NCBI GenBank assembly: GCA_002189035.1
Contig: NEEC01000017.1
Location: forward strand, 558,001 to 622,000
Source of the DNA: Utricularia gibba
Lineage: Eukaryota > Streptophyta > Magnoliopsida > Lamiales > Lentibulariaceae
Direction: 5' to 3'
DNA length: 64,000 nucleotides
Part shown: positions 46,176-56,824 of the stretch, piece after piece
Position numbering within the stretch: the stretch's first letter is position 1
Layout of the letters: the number at the start of each line of letters is the position of its first letter
Position numbers and translations under genes: made by a program
The notes under the pieces: generated by a model
What the model was told of the DNA's origin: nothing
Seen by the model: only the letters and a program-made list of their open reading frames with translations
The model's database searches: none

Positions 46176-46849
46176 TCAACCCGAACCGCCAATTCCGGCC
46201 CCGAATCCACTACCTTGTCCGAACCCACCTCTAAAGCCTCCACCTCCACTTCCACCACCGCCGCCTCCTCCTGCACCGATCGCACCCCCACGACCGCCTA
46301 TGCCTACACCCGCGCCAAATCCGCTACCTTGCCCAAATCCTCCACCGGGACCTCCACCACCGCTTCCACCGCCACCGCCTCCTCCAGCACCGATCCCACC
46401 ACCTGGACCGCCGATGCCTACGCCACCACCGAATCCGCTACCTTGTCCAAATCCTCCTCCGGGACCTCCACCACCGCTTCCACCGCCGCCGCCTCCTCCG
46501 GCACCGATTCCACCACCTGGACCACCACTACCTATTCCACCACCGAATCCGCTACCTTGCCCAAACCCCCTCCGGGGCCTCCACCACCACTTCCTCCGCC
46601 GCCTCCTCCACCGGCACCGAAACCTCCACCGGGGCCACCACTTCCTATACCAGCACCGAATCCGCTGCCCTGTCCGAACCCCCCACCGGGGCCTCCGAAT
46701 CCACCTCCACTTCCACCACCACCACCAGCTCCAAAGCCACCTCCTGCCCTTCTTCCCCAATCAGACTGTCCAAAACAGTTTGCACTCAAACTCAGACCCA
46801 GAATTAGAAGGAACCCCAGAGCAGATTGCCATCTCCTCGAGTAACCCAT
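46176..46849 (-). pseudogene. Alpha-type glycine-rich protein locus K, one frameshift
   Basis: The start MGYSRRWQSALGFLLILGLS (ATG 46847-46849) gives a good signal peptide, then FGQSDWGRRAGGGFGAGGGG and about two modules. Near 46568 the text AAACCCCCTCCGGGG has one base fewer than in other paralogues. The frame ends at 46532 with GLGKVADSVVE. Beyond it the Gly frame runs open through three more modules to GFGAGIGGSG and TGA 46176-46178. The same base is missing at the equivalent site of locus M. Together with its flanks, K is nearly identical to locus O and its flanks. Confidence 0.75.
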
Positions 46850-47847
46850 TTCTCAGACACCACACCTCACTCCTCTGTTGATGCCGATATGCCTCCCCAC
46901 GGCAATGTATTTATAGTGCGCATCTACCATGCAACACATAGCAGGTCAACGAGAGAGTCCTCGCTGGGTTGTTGGGCATTAAATGGCACTACACTATCAA
47001 AGTCAAGCAACTGTTCCCATCCATTTTTCTCCTATTTCACATGGAAAAATAGAATGTGAAATGTGGACTCACTTCATCTCCCCAATCATCATATTGCTGA
47101 AATACTCTATTTTTTTTTTATCAAGCAAATGGAGTTGTCAAACTTTATACTATCGAAAGCAGGGAAAAGGGAAACGCGATCGATATGATTTTGTGGGGAT
47201 TCATATGCACCAATTATTGTCACTTCTAATTTGCAATAACGCCAATGGCAACTACTTTCAAAGCCGACGTATTACAAGAATATTTTAATGAAAATTTCAA
47301 GAATGGTGAGTTGTTTACAATTCCATTTGGCAATTTCGCCAAATTCCCAACAGGGGTATTACATGGCTCAGAAAGTTTATAAGTCTGTAATCAGTGTTGA
47401 TCCTTATAATTGTAAGTTTTTTCTTTCAAGTTTTGACTTATATGATTGCGTAATTCGATTTATTTCTCTAGAATTCATATTTTTGCGTTTTTTTTTTGAA
47501 AATTTCATATTAAGGATCTTAGAGTAGTGAAGCAGAAATTTCATAAATTTGTTTAATAAAACCAACAATAACAACAAACCTCTATCAAAGTTTTGGAAGG
47601 TATAACTAGATGTGAATATTATAAATACCTAAACTGTCACTTAATGAATAGGAGGGAGAGTATATGTTGGTTGATGATGATATTTTTTTATTTGTGTAAT
47701 GATGTAGCTCAAAATATTTGAATTTTAGGAAATCAGAATATGGTGACACAATAATTGCCAACCAAAAAATAAGAATGACGTTAAAAAATATTAGATTTAA
47801 TCAATTAATATTTATATATAATATATTATATAAGATTAGACATTTTT
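46850..47847. repeat. Upstream half of the K unit, near-identical to the O unit
   Basis: 46850 to about 47270 matches 56668-57090 almost base for base. Weaker similarity continues to 47847 and 57640. It has no gene. The shared 102-106-codon open frames at 46983 and 56801 have no recognisable motif and are probably fortuitous. Confidence 0.8.
46908..47006 (-). promoter_or_regulatory. Promoter of K: TATA box, two TTGAC cores, CATTAAATG element
   Basis: CTATAAATA at 46908-46916. TTGAC cores at 46945-46949 and 47002-47006 flank GCATTAAATGGCACTACACT. Confidence 0.7.
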
Positions 47848-48263
47848 TGAGTTTTTTTAAGATATTTTTTTATGATGGTAGCTATTACTCGAATTATAAA
47901 ACGATTTAATTTTAATCGACTAAATTCAAGGTATGTTCTTTTTTTATGATTGTGTGTATTGATATAGTCATATATATATTTAATTTTTTAATCTAAAATT
48001 GTTTGCTTAAATAAATATTATAATTTGTAGTCGTATATATTATTTGGGTTTTATTGAACCATATTAACTTTAACTTTAGTAAATAAAAATGGAAGCTATT
48101 CATAAATGCATACACCAAAATTCGTATATCAGTATAAGTATCTCATCGTCCATGACTAGGAATCATGTAACAAAAAGAGAAAATGGCACATCAGAAGCAT
48201 AAAATGTAGGTTATAGTGTATGAACTGAAGCCAAACATGACCATCTTTCAGAACTAAAGTGAA

Positions 48264-48844
48264 TCAATTTGAACCCCCGATTCCGGCACCGAATCCGCTG
48301 ACTTGCACAAATGTGCCTCGAAAGTCCCCACCTCCACTTCCACTGCCGCCGCCTCCTCCGGCACCGATCGCACCACCAGGACCGCCTATCCCTACGCCAG
48401 CACCGAACCCACTGCCTTGTCCAAATCCCCCACCAGGAAATCCACCTCCGATTCCACCGCCGCCTCCTCCTCCGGCACCGATCGAACCACCAGGACCTCC
48501 GTTTCCAACACCTGCACCGAATCCACTTCCTTGCCCAAACCCCCCACCGAGACCTCCACCTCCACTCCCGCACCGCCGCCTCCTCCGACACCTATTCCTC
48601 CTCCTGGACCACCACTACCTATACCACCACCGAATCCGCTACCTTGGCCGAAGCCCCCACCAGGGCCACTGAACACGCCTCCACTTCCACCACCAGCAGC
48701 AGCTCCAAAGCCGCTTCCTACCCTCCTTGAACCCCATCCGTAGCCACCCCTCCACTCATATTGAGCAGAACAAATTGCACTCCAGCTCAGCCCCAGAATC
48801 AGAAGCAAACCCAATGCAGAAACCCTTTTCTGTGAGAACCCCAT
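48264..48844 (-). pseudogene. Beta-type glycine-rich protein locus L, one frameshift
   Basis: The start MGFSQKRVSALGLLLILGLS (ATG 48842-48844) is followed by the beta linker QYEWRGGYGWGSRRVGSGFG and GGVFSGPGGG. After one module, a single base is missing near 48570 (CCCGCACCG, against CCCGCCACCG in Q) and the frame drifts to a stop at 48392. The Gly frame continues afterwards with two more modules and the beta end DFRGTFVQVSGFGAGIGGSN, TGA 48264-48266. One base restores a full beta protein of about 190 residues. Its closest intact relative is Q. Confidence 0.75.
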
Positions 48845-48896
48845 ATCAAAAGTCACTCACTTCACTCTGCATGTCGATATTCCTCCAAGCGCCATG

Positions 48897-48953
48897 TATT
48901 TATAGTCCACAGGCACACTCTAATGGTCAATGACACCACACTCGCAATGTCAA
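48897..48953 (-). promoter_or_regulatory. Promoter of L: TATA box and two TTGAC cores
   Basis: CTATAAATA at 48897-48905. TTGAC cores at 48926-48930 and 48949-48953. The CATTCAATG spacer present in J is mostly deleted here, bringing the two cores close together. Confidence 0.6.
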
Positions 48954-49339
48954 ACTAATCGGCAATCTTACAATTTTGACTTCTAAAGAAAATGAATGCC
49001 GACTTTGGGCTCTGTGAACCATTTTTATCACCAATTCATTTCTCATTAATATCAGAAAAAGTTCCATGTATTTCATCTAATTCATCAAATTTAACAATCA
49101 ATAGGTTTAGTAAAGCAACAAAAAACTTGTCCGAAAAATATTCTATTCCCCAACAGGCCTCAAATAAAAAAATCATTTTTTCTTATATAAAAAAGTTTTA
49201 AAAATGGTCTCTCTCAAACGGACAATGTATATTACGTCATATGAAAATAACTTGGGAAGTTGTCTCCTTGGGGCCGTACCCATACCCAGTTCAAACCAGA
49301 GAGTCAAATTTCGTATTACAGGGCTGACAAAAAATTGAA

Positions 49340-49411
49340 AGGATATGTAGCTCTCTAACTTGGAGCCTCTTTGGAGGAGATATGTAGCTCTCTAACTTGG
49401 AGCCTCTTCTA
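49340..49411. repeat. Short tandem duplication beside copia no. 4
   Basis: GATATGTAGCTCTCTAACTT and GGAGCCTCTT occur twice in adjacent units of about 36 bp. Confidence 0.85.
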
Positions 49412-49429
49412 GTCACTGAACTATAACTG

Positions 49430-50450
49430 ATATTATTGTATCTGTTTTTCTGAAAAGAAATCTACTCGTTACAGGTGTGATTCAGTACTTATAGAGTTTT
49501 TCCCAACGGCTATAAATGTTACCGTTGCACAAGTGGTGGAGGTTGGTTGCTCATGATCCCATGTATTGCGAGTTAGGCTGGGCTGGTTTGAGCCCCCCCC
49601 TGTGGCCTTTCCAAAGCTTAGGTGGGCCTTGTTTGTTCCGGTGGTCCATGGTTTTAGCTCATTTCAGCGGCCTTCTTGTTCCTCGAACCCTAGCCACATT
49701 CTTTCCCCTTCGTGAGACTCAGCGTGATGACTCTGGCCAATCACATCATCCTTCAACACTCCACCTTGATGGTTTGGCTCTGAGTTGCCTTCATATCGAT
49801 ATATGGAGCGGCTGTTCTTCAGACCCATCTTCTCCCTCAAATAGCAAAATTGTTTTGGGTACATCAGCTTCGTAAGCGGATCTGCTACCTGTTCGATCGA
49901 GGGTATGTACTCCACCTCAATCACCTTGCTCCTTACATAGCTGCGGAGTGCATGATATTTGATCGCTATGTGTTTATATCGACCGAAGTCCACTGGATTC
50001 TTTGCCATGCTGATAGTTGATTTGTTATCTATATTGAGCGGTATGGTTCTGTCCAGATCCATCTGTAAATCCTTGAGAATTTTCAGTAGCCAAGCAGCGT
50101 GGTTTGCTGCCGTTGCTGCCGCTATGTATTCCGCTTCTGCCGATGACTGGGCAACCACTTCTTGTTTTTTGCTGTTCCAAGCAAAAGCGGTTCCCCCAAG
50201 TAAGAAGATGTAACCAGATGTCGATTTGTAGTCGGTAGTGTCACCTGCAAAATCACTGTCCACAAAACACTTGATGTGTGGGTTAGAATTTTTCTTGTAA
50301 GCTAACCTGAGGTTTGCGGTGCATCTCACATAATTAAGTACTTTCTTTGCAGCTTCATAGTGGTTCTGGTGTGGGTTTCCCAGAAATCTGGAGAGTAGTC
50401 CAACCGGAAAAGCAATATTCGGTCTAGTTGAGTGATGAACTGATCCTGAT
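49430..50450 (-). mobile_element. 5'-truncated Ty1/copia element no. 4 (RNase H and 3' LTR)
   Basis: On the minus strand the block begins near 50445 with shifted pieces of an IAFPVG..LSRFLGNPHQNHYEAAKKVL motif, the end of the copia reverse transcriptase region. It continues into a long open RNase H. After the polypurine-like AAGGTGGAG, sequence starting TGTTGAAGGATGATG (right edge 49758) is a probable 3' LTR reaching to about 49430. Everything upstream of the RT tail is missing. Confidence 0.8.
49664..50329 (-). pseudogene. copia no. 4 RNase H
   Basis: This 221-codon open stretch contains IKCFVDSDFAGDTTDYKSTS, EVVAQSSAEAEYIAAATAAN, NIDNKSTISMAKNPVDFGRY and IPSIEQVADPLTKLM. These are the full series of copia RNase H motifs, with the catalytic acids in DSD, AEAEY and NIDN visible. 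The best-preserved retroelement frame in the window. It has no ATG of its own and no intact RT upstream, so it is an orphan domain. Its last part reads into the LTR. Confidence 0.85.
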
Positions 50451-51190
50451 GAATCTGGTCAAACCCTCCGAGAGAGAGGAAATCGCACAGCAAGAGGATT
50501 GGGAAGATGGAAACAACGATGGGCCAGAAATCGAGTGATAACCATGCAGGCTGTACCAACAACCTACCGGGCTGGACTCGACAGACCCAATCACACTTGT
50601 GAGCGGCCCAAGATAGGGACTTCCAACGGCTACAAATATAACCGTTAGACCTGGGGTGCGACTCAGCACTTAAGTATAAATATGAACTAAAACCAGATGT
50701 AAAGCAGTAAATTTTGTGTGTCAAAAGGAACGTTACAATATTTTCTCTCAACCTGTTGCTCCCCAAGCCTTTCAATGTCTAGCTTCAAGTTCGGAAGCTC
50801 AAAACCAAGCTAGGCTTCAAGTTCGGATGCTACAAAATCGTTTCCTCCTTTCAGAAGTCTATAGTGAGGAAGAAGAAGATGAAAGTAACATGAATCTGTT
50901 GAATAAAGACCTAATGAATTGTAAAGGAAAAAAGCTCCAAAATAAATAACGTACAAAGCAAAGAAATGAATCCCAAGACTAAATAATTATTCAAGTCCAT
51001 CATTTGATGTTGTCATATAAACCAAGAACGGTGTATGAGAAATCCTCAATGGTTGCACAACAACTAGTTTAATATCTCAGTCTATAAATTTTGCAAAGGG
51101 AAGGAAACATGCGACACATGACATGGGATACGAAAGCTACAATTATGCGTTCTTAGTGAATGCGCTTTCACTTCGACCAGAGCGCATGCT
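50451..51190. other. Spacer, no gene seen
   Basis: Contains AACGGCTACAAATATAACCGTT near 50625, resembling AACGGCTATAAATGTTACCGTT near 49505 on the other side of copia no. 4. No gene found. The last 100 bp are the alpha 3' flank of M. Confidence 0.5.
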
Positions 51191-51748
51191 TCAACCCGAA
51201 CCGCCAATTCCCGCACCGAATCCACTACCTTGTCCGAAACCACCTGTAAGGCCTCCACCTCCACTTCCACCACCGCCGCCTCCTCCTGCACCGATCGCAC
51301 CACCAGCACCGCCGATGCCTACACCTGCACCAAATCCGCTACCTTGCCCGAATCCTCCTCCGGGACCCCACCACCGCTTCCACCCCGCCGCCTCCTCCAG
51401 CACCAAAACCTCCACCGGGACCACCACTACCGATACCACCACCGAATCCGCTACCTTGCCCAAACCCCCTCCGGGGCCTCCACCACCGCTTCCACCGCCG
51501 CCGCCTCCCCCGGCACCGAAATCTCCACCGGGACCACCACTACCTACACCACCACCGAATCCACTGCCCTGTCCGAATCCCCCACCGGGGCCTCCGAATC
51601 CACCTCCACTTCCACCACCACCACCAGCTCCGAAGCCACCTCCTGCCCTTCTCCCCCAGTCAGACTGTGCAAAACAGTTTGCGCTAAAACTCAGCCCCAG
51701 AATTAGAAGGAACCCCAGAGCCGATTGCCATCTCCTCGAGTAACTCAT
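51191..51748 (-). CDS. Alpha-type glycine-rich protein M, open frame with an internal shifted segment (185 aa)
   Basis: The open frame runs from ATG 51746-51748 (MSYSRRWQSALGFLLILGLS, signal peptide to about residue 25) through QSDWGRRAGGGFGAGGGGGS and two modules. Residues about 96-127 are read in another frame (GLGKVADSVVVSVVVVPVEV and following) between a one-base loss near 51468 and a two-base loss near 51385. The Gly frame then returns with two modules and the alpha end GFGAGIGGSG, TGA 51191-51193. The result is a GRP with a hydrophobic, charged insert of about 32 residues. It could be a neo-sequence, a pseudogene or paired errors. The first loss is shared with K, the second with F and P. 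Confidence 0.65.
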   Translation of the reverse strand: MSYSRRWQSALGFLLILGLSFSANCFAQSDWGRRAGGGFGAGGGGGSGGGFGGPGGGFGQGSGFGGGVGSGGPGGDFGAGGGGGGGSGGGGPGGGLGKVADSVVVSVVVVPVEVLVLEEAAGWKRWWGPGGGFGQGSGFGAGVGIGGAGGAIGAGGGGGGGSGGGGLTGGFGQGSGFGAGIGGSG

Positions 51749-51801
51749 TTCTCAGACACCTCACTCCTCTGTTGATGCCGATATGCCTGCCCACGGCAAT
51801 G

Positions 51802-51900
51802 TATTTATAGTGCACATCCACCATGCAACACATAGCATGTCAACGAGGGAGTCATCGTTGGGTAGATGAGAATTAAATGACACTACACTCTCAAAGTCAA
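51802..51900 (-). promoter_or_regulatory. Promoter of M: TATA box, two TTGAC cores, ATTAAATG element
   Basis: CTATAAATA at 51802-51810. TTGAC cores at 51839-51843 and 51896-51900 flank AATTAAATGACACTACACTC. Confidence 0.7.
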
Positions 51901-53720
51901 GCCACTCTTCCTATCCCTCCCATTTCTCATGGAAAAATAAAATGTGAAAGCAGGGAAAAGGAGATGCGATCGACATAAGTTTGCGGTGATTCTTGAACAC
52001 CAATTTGGATTCTTATGGTTCAATTTTTTTGATAAAAACAAATGTCCTATAAGTATAAAATATGCGCATAAATGAAAAAAAAATAGGGAAATATAAAAGA
52101 TTAAAGATAATCACTTTTTAAGCAATATTTTCTCGTCAAACAGCATTCGTATAATCATGTGCAGATACACATATGTATCTTTACTCTTTGCAATATGCAA
52201 AAACGAAGTTAATATTGTATCTGATGATTACATTTTCTCGTATTATCTGAATATCAATATTGGTATGCGCCATTTTGTCATAAAATGTCACATACATAGT
52301 GTAATTCGTCATTAATATTTTGTAATTTGCACACATTAATTCATTAATCATCCATTATTGTTCAGGTCAGAAATCAGTTTTATGAAGATGGCCGATTTTG
52401 GGACTATAAAACCGGCTTATATGTATCCAATTCTCGAGTTGGGGTTTTAGGATGTCAAACGTTATTTCCAATTGATTATATACATATGCAATTACATTAT
52501 ACTTAAATATACTAATACTTTACTATCAAAAGTTGCATGAATTATTTTTGAAACCATATTAAAGAATGGCATAGAGACAATTTATGTTTTTGAAACCGTT
52601 TGGAAGAATGGTGTTCATAGACTCTTATACAAAAATGTCAATGAAAATCAAAATAGTTATAAAATTCATCTCCAATGTTGTACTGTCAGCTATTTTAAAT
52701 CATTGGAATGCGAAACGCTTCATACAAGCTGGATGTTCATCATTGAAATTACAACAAAAAGTGTAATTTATGAATTAATAGTGAATAGGATTGGGAGCAA
52801 ACAATGTGAACTAAACTAGTATGAATTAATCATTTATTCATTAAATACTTTAAGAAAATTGAATATGATAATTTTCATTTCACATTTTATAATTATAATT
52901 AGTTATAACTAGTTATTTTATCAAATTATATAGATAAATAATAGTATGATTAATTCACAAAATATTAATATATTTTTATTATCTCAAAACATCCCCATAA
53001 AATTAGTTACTATTGTTTTCATAAACAGTTTGGCAAAAAATTTTCCATTGTTTTTTAAAATGTTAAAATTAGTTTTCCATAATTAAATCTTAATTTTTAT
53101 GGTTTAATTTAATTTAATTAAACCACCACTCTAAATGGCAGCCGTGCACAATAGTTAACGATGAAATTTATGGTTTGATTATGGTAACTAATTTTGTCAT
53201 CTTGCAAAACAGTGGGGATGTATGGCGTTAATTTAATTTGTAGAACAATTTTTCCATATAATAAAACTATGAAAATTAAACATGTGTAATTTTTAAATAA
53301 TGAGGATCAAATATGCTCAGTATTTAAATAGTACAGATAAATTTAGCTGAATTTACAAAACATTAGTTACTAATTTTGTTCAATACATCAAACTTTGAAA
53401 ATTAATCATGTTTAATACGTCAAACAGTGTGAAACAATTGTTTATTCAGACTAAACATAAACATGTCATTTTAAACAAATAATGAAGATTAATTGTGTCA
53501 TTTTGGTAAACAATTAGGATTTTCGACACCCATGTCCCAATTTGATACACTTTCTCGTTAATTTTTCTATTTGCTCAATTTTGATAGAATAAAGATGATA
53601 AACCATACGCATACCTACTTGAGCATCTTTCACAGCTAAAGTGACTGAAGTTGGCACATCATGTAACACAAACAGAAAATGGCACATCGGAAACTTGAGC
53701 ATCTTCACAACTAAGGTGAA
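51901..53720. other. AT-rich spacer, no gene seen
   Basis: The first 440 bp match the upstream region of I. The rest is strongly AT-rich with no bounded repeat. From about 53600 it is the beta 3' flank. Confidence 0.55.
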
Positions 53721-53940
53721 TCAATTTGAACACCCGATTCCGGCATCAAATCCACTCACTTGCACAAAGTCCCTATCTCCACCGCCGCCGCCTCCACCGG
53801 CACAGATCGCACCACCAGGACCGCCGATACCTACTCCAGCACGAAACCACTGCCTTGCCCAAATCCCCCACCAGGAAATCCACCTCCACTTCCACCGACG
53901 CCTCCTCCTCCAGCACAAATCGCACCACCAGGACCTCCTT
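53721..53940 (-). pseudogene. Fragment N: 3' end of a beta-type GRP gene
   Basis: Only the last two modules of a beta gene remain. In broken frames they read GGGFPGGGFGQ..GF, IGGPGGAICAGGGGGGGDRD and FVQVSGFDAGIGCSN, with TGA at 53721-53723. The 5' three quarters and the promoter are missing. At 53940 the sequence joins an H-type 3' flank (GTGTTCATCACAATGCATCA), which is also seen at 44430 and 36380. This is therefore a recombination junction between two array members. Confidence 0.8.
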
Positions 53941-53944
53941 GTGT

Positions 53945-54720
53945 TCATCACAATGCATCATCCTCGAAGACCTATACGGGTGCCGAATTCGCTGTCTTCA
54001 AATTAAGGATTCAAAGGGTTGGATAAACACATACGAAATTTAAAAGAAAATTTAATTACATTTGAAAAGATTAATCTCAATCAATTATTAATTATTCATA
54101 ATTTCTTATGTATTTTGTCATATCACTTTAATCTTCCAATATGAAATTGTTTTCTTTAATACTTGTCACTAAATTGAACTAATCATGGTTCATTTAAGGA
54201 TTTTTTTTTGTAATTGTAATTAGTGCTCTGCTAATAAATTAATTTTTATTATCTAAATCTAATTTATTTTCTTATTTTTATATTAAAAAAATAAATCTAT
54301 ATCAGAAAATTAAAGTAATATAATCAACTATATGTAAGATTATAAATCATTAGTAATCAATTGTACCTAATATTTTCAATTATGATTCATGTTATTATTA
54401 TACTTGAACTTTACATATGTTTAACGGAAAGATTGAATCTTTAATTTCAACATGATATTAAAGTATTTGTGTTATAGTATGATTGGGTGGCCAAGATGGT
54501 ACTATGATTTAAGTTTTGGTTAAAAAAAATAGACTCAAAAAATAACAGAAATGACACAAAAACAGGGAGCTAATGGCCTGTGCCAGAGATCCCAAGCACA
54601 TAACAGAATCCATGAAACCAGGGTTGACGAGTTGCCCTCTTCCAATGATTGTGGAGATTTCATTCCTTGATAACATTCTGATTTTCCTACGTCATCTTCC
54701 GGCGTAGCATCAGCTCGTTC
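53945..54720. repeat. Segmental repeat matching 44400-45230
   Basis: Long colinear similarity includes TCAATTATTAATTATTCATA and GTTGCCCTCTTCCAATG. It has no recognised gene. It shows that the spacer beyond the ghost GRP site was duplicated along with the array. Confidence 0.75.
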
Positions 54721-55421
54721 TGTTGACAACTTGAACGATGTTGATGACTTGAGAAGCAGGAGGACTTTGTAGAATATTTTGGGAAAGCTTGTGAAACGTT
54801 GTTGATGATTTTTCGCATTAATTTCCAGGATGCAAGTGTAGGATCAAAAACTTCAAAGAACACCAAAAATTGCCAAAAAGCAAGAACACGTCTGATCTTG
54901 ATTAATTGTTTTTCTCTTCTTTTACTAACGCAATAAAGAACACACGGCAATTTTAACGTGGAAACCCTTACGGGAAAAACCACGGGTGAATCCTAACCAG
55001 GTCTAAGAAACTTCACTAAAGCAACGTCTGAGTACAAGAGTAATGCAGCTCTGACAATCAGCTTGAATATTCAAGCAAAACTGATACAATACCAGATTCA
55101 TAAAGGAACGAAAAACCTCAAAGAGAATTGGTTATCATCCTCTCTTCGATTCTATCAATATCTTAACATCATAGGGATAATCTGAGTAAGAAGAAAAATT
55201 GCTCCTGCCAATTTTCTTCTGAACTTTCTGGTATGTGCGTCTACTGCCCTAGCCAAAACTGCTTTTTTCTTCCTCTTTCTTTCAGTTATTTTCATAACCG
55301 TCGAAGCACAATCAATGTTCATTCTGATATTGGGCAGAGTCCATTTCAGCTGGATTATTGGGCTGTCTCCAGCCCACAGCAAGAACAGGTATTTGTAGTG
55401 AGTAAACTAGCAGTTGTCGTG
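54721..55421 (-). mobile_element. Probable solo LTR of about 700 bp
   Basis: The segment is absent from the homologous spacer near 45240-45480. It runs from TGTTGACAACTTG to GCAGTTGTCGTG, with weakly inverted ends around GACAACT. TCGTT occurs on both sides (54715-54719 and 55422-55426). It carries AACGTGGAAACCC..ACGGGAAAAACCACGGG (about 54950-54986), text often seen in plant copia LTRs. The ends are imperfect, so assignment is tentative. Confidence 0.45.
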
Positions 55422-56108
55422 TCGTTTTGTTTTAACGTGTTTGCAACCAACACAATACCTGCAAAAGTAAATGTGAAATGGTTGCCACAAAGTCAACTTT
55501 TTAAGTCAGTGCCGACGACGAGGACCCTCGTTGACTTCGTCCACCAAAATGACAGTCAACGTGGACCGCACTTGTAAACTTGAAAACTGCATGTTATTGT
55601 ATGAGTCGAAGGTTCTGGTCGGCGGGGGTTTTTTCTGTTTCTGATCATCAAGTTTTTATGGGTACATTGAAAGCGTGCTGATCCACACGTTATAAATTCT
55701 TATCTGAAAACGAAGCTCAAATAATTTTAATATGGGCGCAGAGATGCATGAGGCCTGATTCGGGTGATGGAAGGGTTTTCAAGATCAATGGATGTTTTTT
55801 GTTTATGTTCTGTAAAGAAGACACGACACAGACATATGGTGTGGTGCAATTCATTTACTGTATAGACGACGAAGCTGGTTATTTATTTGATCAAGAAACC
55901 GCATGCAGTCACACCATTGCAATCTGCATCTTAGTTTTGATTTGCTGTGAAAATGGACAGCTTCTTGAACGGGTAGAGCGAACTCACTTCATAATCATCA
56001 TTCTCATTTTATAAAGGGAAGCAAACAAGGGACACATGACGTGCGATACGAAAGCTACAACTATGCGTTCGTAGTGAATGTGCTTTCACTTCGAGCAAAG
56101 CGTATGTT

Positions 56109-56667
56109 TCAGCCCGAACCGCCAATTCCGGCCCCGAATCCACTACCTTGTCCGAAACCACCTGTAAAGCCTCCACCTCCACTTCCACCACCGCCGCCTC
56201 CTCCCGCACCGATCGCACCACCAGCACCGCCGATGCCTACACCTGCACCAAATCCGCTACCTTGTCCAAATCCTCCTCCGGGACCTCCACCACCGCTTCC
56301 ACCGCCGCCGCCTCCTCCGGCACCAATCCCACCACCTGGACCGCCGATCCCTACGCCACCACCGAATCCGCTACCTTGCCCAAACCCTCCTCCGGGACCC
56401 CCACCACCGCTTCCACCGCCGCCGCCTCCCCGGCACCGAAACCTCCACCGGGACCACCACTACCTATACCAGCACCGAATCCGCTGCCCTGTCCGAACCC
56501 CCCACCGGGGCCTCCGAATCCACCTCCACTTCCACCACCACCACCAGCTCCAAAGCCACCTCCTGCCCTTCTTCCCCAATCAGACTGTCCAAAACAGTTT
56601 GCACTCAAACTCAGACCCAGAATTAGAAGGAACCCAGAGCAGATTGCCATCTCCTCGAGTAACCCAT
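56109..56667 (-). pseudogene. Alpha-type glycine-rich protein locus O, two frameshifts
   Basis: The family start (ATG 56665-56667, MGYSRRWQSAL) runs into a stop because one C is missing from the AACCCC run near 56632. A second ATG at 56648-56650 reopens the frame as MAICSGFLLILGLSLSANCF, as in gene I. Two modules follow, then a missing base near 56430 (CCTCCCCGGC) shifts the frame to a stop at 56351. The remaining Gly frame ends with the alpha GFGAGIGGSG and TGA 56109-56111. The flanks are nearly identical to those of K, yet the two genes carry different indels. Confidence 0.75.
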
Positions 56668-56725
56668 TTCTCAGACACCACACCTCACTCCTCTGTTGAT
56701 GCCGATATGCCTCCCCACGGCAATG

Positions 56726-56824
56726 TATTTATAGTGCGCATCTACCATGCAACACATAGCAGGTCAACGAGAGAGTCCTCGCTGGGTTGTTGGGCATTAA
56801 ATGGCACTACACTATCAAAGTCAA
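56726..56824 (-). promoter_or_regulatory. Promoter of O: TATA box, two TTGAC cores, CATTAAATG element
   Basis: CTATAAATA at 56726-56734. TTGAC cores at 56763-56767 and 56820-56824 flank GCATTAAATGGCACTACACT. Practically identical to the promoter of K. Confidence 0.7.

Noticed and set aside
46983-47288. Conserved 101-codon frame upstream of K and the matching one at 56801
   Set aside because: Conservation is explained by very recent duplication. The frame overlaps the promoter on the opposite strand and has no motif.
49664-50329. RNase H open frame of 221 codons as a host gene
   Set aside because: All motifs are those of copia pol, and it adjoins an RT tail and an LTR.
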